A stretch of 62,445 bases of DNA from JBAXBF01 sp034429745 (GTDB lineage Bacteria; Chloroflexota; Anaerolineae; Anaerolineales; DRKV01). Numbering within the stretch: position 1 is the stretch's first letter; each line of letters opens with the position of its first letter. The stretch spans positions 1-62,445 of the forward strand of contig DAOUFY010000094.1 in assembly GCA_034429745.1 (NCBI GenBank), read 5' to 3'. The notes beneath the pieces were generated by a model. It was not told the origin of the DNA. It searched no databases and saw nothing but the letters and a program-made list of their open reading frames with translations. The translations under genes and the position numbers were made by a program. Of this stretch, positions 60,433 to 62,445 are shown one piece after another.

Positions 60433-62244
60433 TTATCCTAACAGAGCAAGCTCTTTTTCAAGTTCTGTTTCGATTTGTGTTTGAATCTCAAATATTTGAC
60501 GATAGGGTCCTCTTTGAGCTAGCAGCTGTTCATGGGTACCTTGCTGAACTACTCTTCCTCGCTCAAAAACAATAATTTGATCAGCATTCATCACACTTTG
60601 CACCCGATGGGCAATAATAAAAGTTGTCCGTCCAATCATCAGCTGCTCAATTGCGTTGCGAATCTCGCTTTCCGTTTCAGTATCCACTGCCGAAGTGGCA
60701 TCATCTAAAATAAGAATGCGCGGGTCGCGTAAAATTGTGCGTGCAATGGCAATCCTTTGTTTTTGTCCTCCAGAAAGGGTAACGCCTTTCTCCCCAACAA
60801 CAGTTTGGTACCCCTGCGGAAAACGCATTATACTATCATGAATGGCAGCCGCTTTAGCCGCGTCTTCGATTTGATGTTGATTTACCTTGCCTTTTACTCC
60901 AAGGGCAATATTCTCAGCAATAGTACGTGAAAACAGAAAAGGCTCCTGTTCAACAATGCCAATGTGCATTCGCAGAAAGTATCTTGGATAACGATTCAAT
61001 TCAACCCCATCAAGCCAAATCTTGCCGGACGTATAATCATAAAAACGCGGCAGCAAATTAGCCAAAGTGGTCTTTCCTGAGCCGGTTGCTCCAATAAATG
61101 CGATCACTTGTCCGGGTTTGCAGCTAAAACTGATATCCTGCAGGACTAGTCTTTGTTGTGCCGTTTCTTCACCTCTATAGCTAAAACTCACGGTATCAAA
61201 AACTACTTCTCCCTTTATAGAAGCAGAAGGCATCACATCACCGCTTTTTAAATCCTCTTTATTTTCCAGGAGGATTTCCCCCACTCTCTCAATGGATACT
61301 AATCCTTTAGACATTTCCACCAATAGCTGTCCCAAGTTGCGGATAGGCCATAGCACCCAAATGAGCATGCCGGCATAAGAGATATAAGTGCCGGCGGTTA
61401 TCTTGCCATCAATTGCCATTAATGCTGCTAGGAAAAACCCCGTAAGCATCTGCAGCCCAATAATAATATCCGAGGTAGGCCAAAACAAGGCATGCAGCAG
61501 CAGCAATTTGCAGCCGCGCAAGTATTTTTCCCAGTTCTCGCGCTGGAATTTTTGCATCTCATAGGATTGGCGTGCAAAAGCTTTCACCACCCGTACACCA
61601 CTCAAGTTTTCCTGCAATACACTTGTTAGTATGGCTTCCTGTTCTTGAAAAGCCTCGTAAGCTACCGATATTTTTTGAAAGAAAATGTAGGCAAACAAAA
61701 TAACAAAAGGTATTGCCACAATCGAAAGCAGCGTTAACCGCCAATTTAGAGCAAGCATCACCCCCACATTTACGAAAAACAAAGCTAAAATGCGCCCAGC
61801 ATTAATGGCTTGATCAGCAAACAGCTTACGTACTGCATCTACATCTGAGGTGGCACGTTGGATCAATTCCCCTGTCTGCCATTTATCATGAAATTGAAAT
61901 GGCAGACGTTGAATATGATCAAATAATTCATTACGCAGCCGCTGAGCAATCCCCTCAGAAACCCGAGCCGCTTCGCACTTGCCCAAAAACGTAAAACCGC
62001 CTTCCAAAACAGCTAAGCCGACAAAAGATAATGCTACCCAAGGCAACCAAGGAAAGAAAGTTCTTTGTTTCAGAACCTGATCAGCAAAATAGCCAATCAG
62101 TAAATAGGAAGCTGATCGGGCAGCGGCTGCTGCTCCCATGCTGACAATGGCTGCAAGATAAGACAGACGATATCCCCGCAATACAATCCACAAATTCAGT
62201 AAGCGATTACTTGAAATAACCTGTGTGTTTTGATGAGAATTCAT
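60433..62244 (-). CDS. ABC exporter subunit with canonical signature but Asp in place of catalytic Glu
   Basis: A 603-residue half-transporter: six membrane segments (about 20-315) and an ATPase domain (about 345-585). Walker A is GATGSGKT, the signature is LSGGQ, and the H-loop is IIAHR. Walker B reads LILDDATSAVD, with Asp where the catalytic Glu is expected, so its own ATP site is the non-hydrolysing one. First gene of the two-gene operon. The 200 bases upstream to the window end contain no gene I can identify, and no convincing promoter. Confidence 0.93.
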   Translation of the reverse strand: MNSHQNTQVISSNRLLNLWIVLRGYRLSYLAAIVSMGAAAAARSASYLLIGYFADQVLKQRTFFPWLPWVALSFVGLAVLEGGFTFLGKCEAARVSEGIAQRLRNELFDHIQRLPFQFHDKWQTGELIQRATSDVDAVRKLFADQAINAGRILALFFVNVGVMLALNWRLTLLSIVAIPFVILFAYIFFQKISVAYEAFQEQEAILTSVLQENLSGVRVVKAFARQSYEMQKFQRENWEKYLRGCKLLLLHALFWPTSDIIIGLQMLTGFFLAALMAIDGKITAGTYISYAGMLIWVLWPIRNLGQLLVEMSKGLVSIERVGEILLENKEDLKSGDVMPSASIKGEVVFDTVSFSYRGEETAQQRLVLQDISFSCKPGQVIAFIGATGSGKTTLANLLPRFYDYTSGKIWLDGVELNRYPRYFLRMHIGIVEQEPFLFSRTIAENIALGVKGKVNQHQIEDAAKAAAIHDSIMRFPQGYQTVVGEKGVTLSGGQKQRIAIARTILRDPRILILDDATSAVDTETESEIRNAIEQLMIGRTTFIIAHRVQSVMNADQIIVFERGRVVQQGTHEQLLAQRGPYRQIFEIQTQIETELEKELALLG

Positions 62245-62445
62245 AAGAAAAATGATTTTTGGGATCCCTTTTTATTTGCAAAGATTACGCAACCTTTTTT
62301 CAGTAAAATCGTGTCAGAAATATCCATCGTACTTTAACAAACAAATTACTTGCCAGAACAATAATGCTTTCCGATCTGCCATTCTTCTGAGATTTCCATC
62401 AAGAGTGCTGAAATCAATCTCAGACAGGAAGCCTCATTTGGAAAG

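Noticed and set aside
1..62445. CRISPR arrays, insertion sequences or known defence systems
   Set aside because: No regularly spaced repeats, transposase genes or recognisable defence gene clusters were found in the window.

Overview
The window is the right-hand part of an integrated tailed-phage genome (bases 1 to about 20,748) followed by about 41.7 kb of bacterial chromosome. The host looks like a member of the Chloroflexota, probably Anaerolineae. Several exported proteins carry Thr-Pro-rich linkers after their signal or lipobox, there is a cofE gene for coenzyme F420, and several genes start within a few bases of a -10 box without a Shine-Dalgarno sequence. This placement is inferred from sequence character only.

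Prophage (1-20,748). All structural genes are on the + strand in siphovirus order: small and large terminase, portal, MuF-type head protein with an extra C-terminal HELLH domain, scaffold, major capsid, head-tail connectors, two membrane proteins that look like a holin pair, tail-completion proteins, M23 endolysin, tail tube, tail-assembly chaperone with a programmed -1 frameshift, tape measure, distal tail protein, tail hub protein and tail fibre. A tyrosine integrase on the - strand ends the phage next to the 3' end of a tRNA-Val(TAC) gene, the likely attachment site. Repressor, replication genes and the other att site must lie left of the window. Two related leader elements, each with an extended -10 promoter, a conserved 19-nt loop and a terminator, sit before the small terminase gene (47-124) and before the capsid block (5,069-5,137). 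They are the most promising undescribed feature here.

Host, left part (20,748-36,500). A large GH13 glycosidase, an EAL-HDOD signalling protein, a NapH/NapG-like membrane ferredoxin with a DUF362 Tat lipoprotein, and a UvrD/Rep helicase are followed by a sugar-uptake locus. That locus has a LacI-family regulator with a perfect operator on its own promoter, a solute-binding lipoprotein, two permeases, and a NagB-like sugar-phosphate isomerase with altered active-site residues.

Host, right part (36,500-62,445). It holds tRNA-Pro(CGG), a hybrid histidine kinase, a small gene under a LexA-like box, a REC-PP2C phosphatase, tyrS, cofE, a REC-winged-helix regulator, exported proteins including a C39-like peptidase, an ftsZ operon with unknown partners, the large glutamate synthase chain, a SCO1664-like protein, and a heterodimeric ABC exporter whose two ATP sites are asymmetric.
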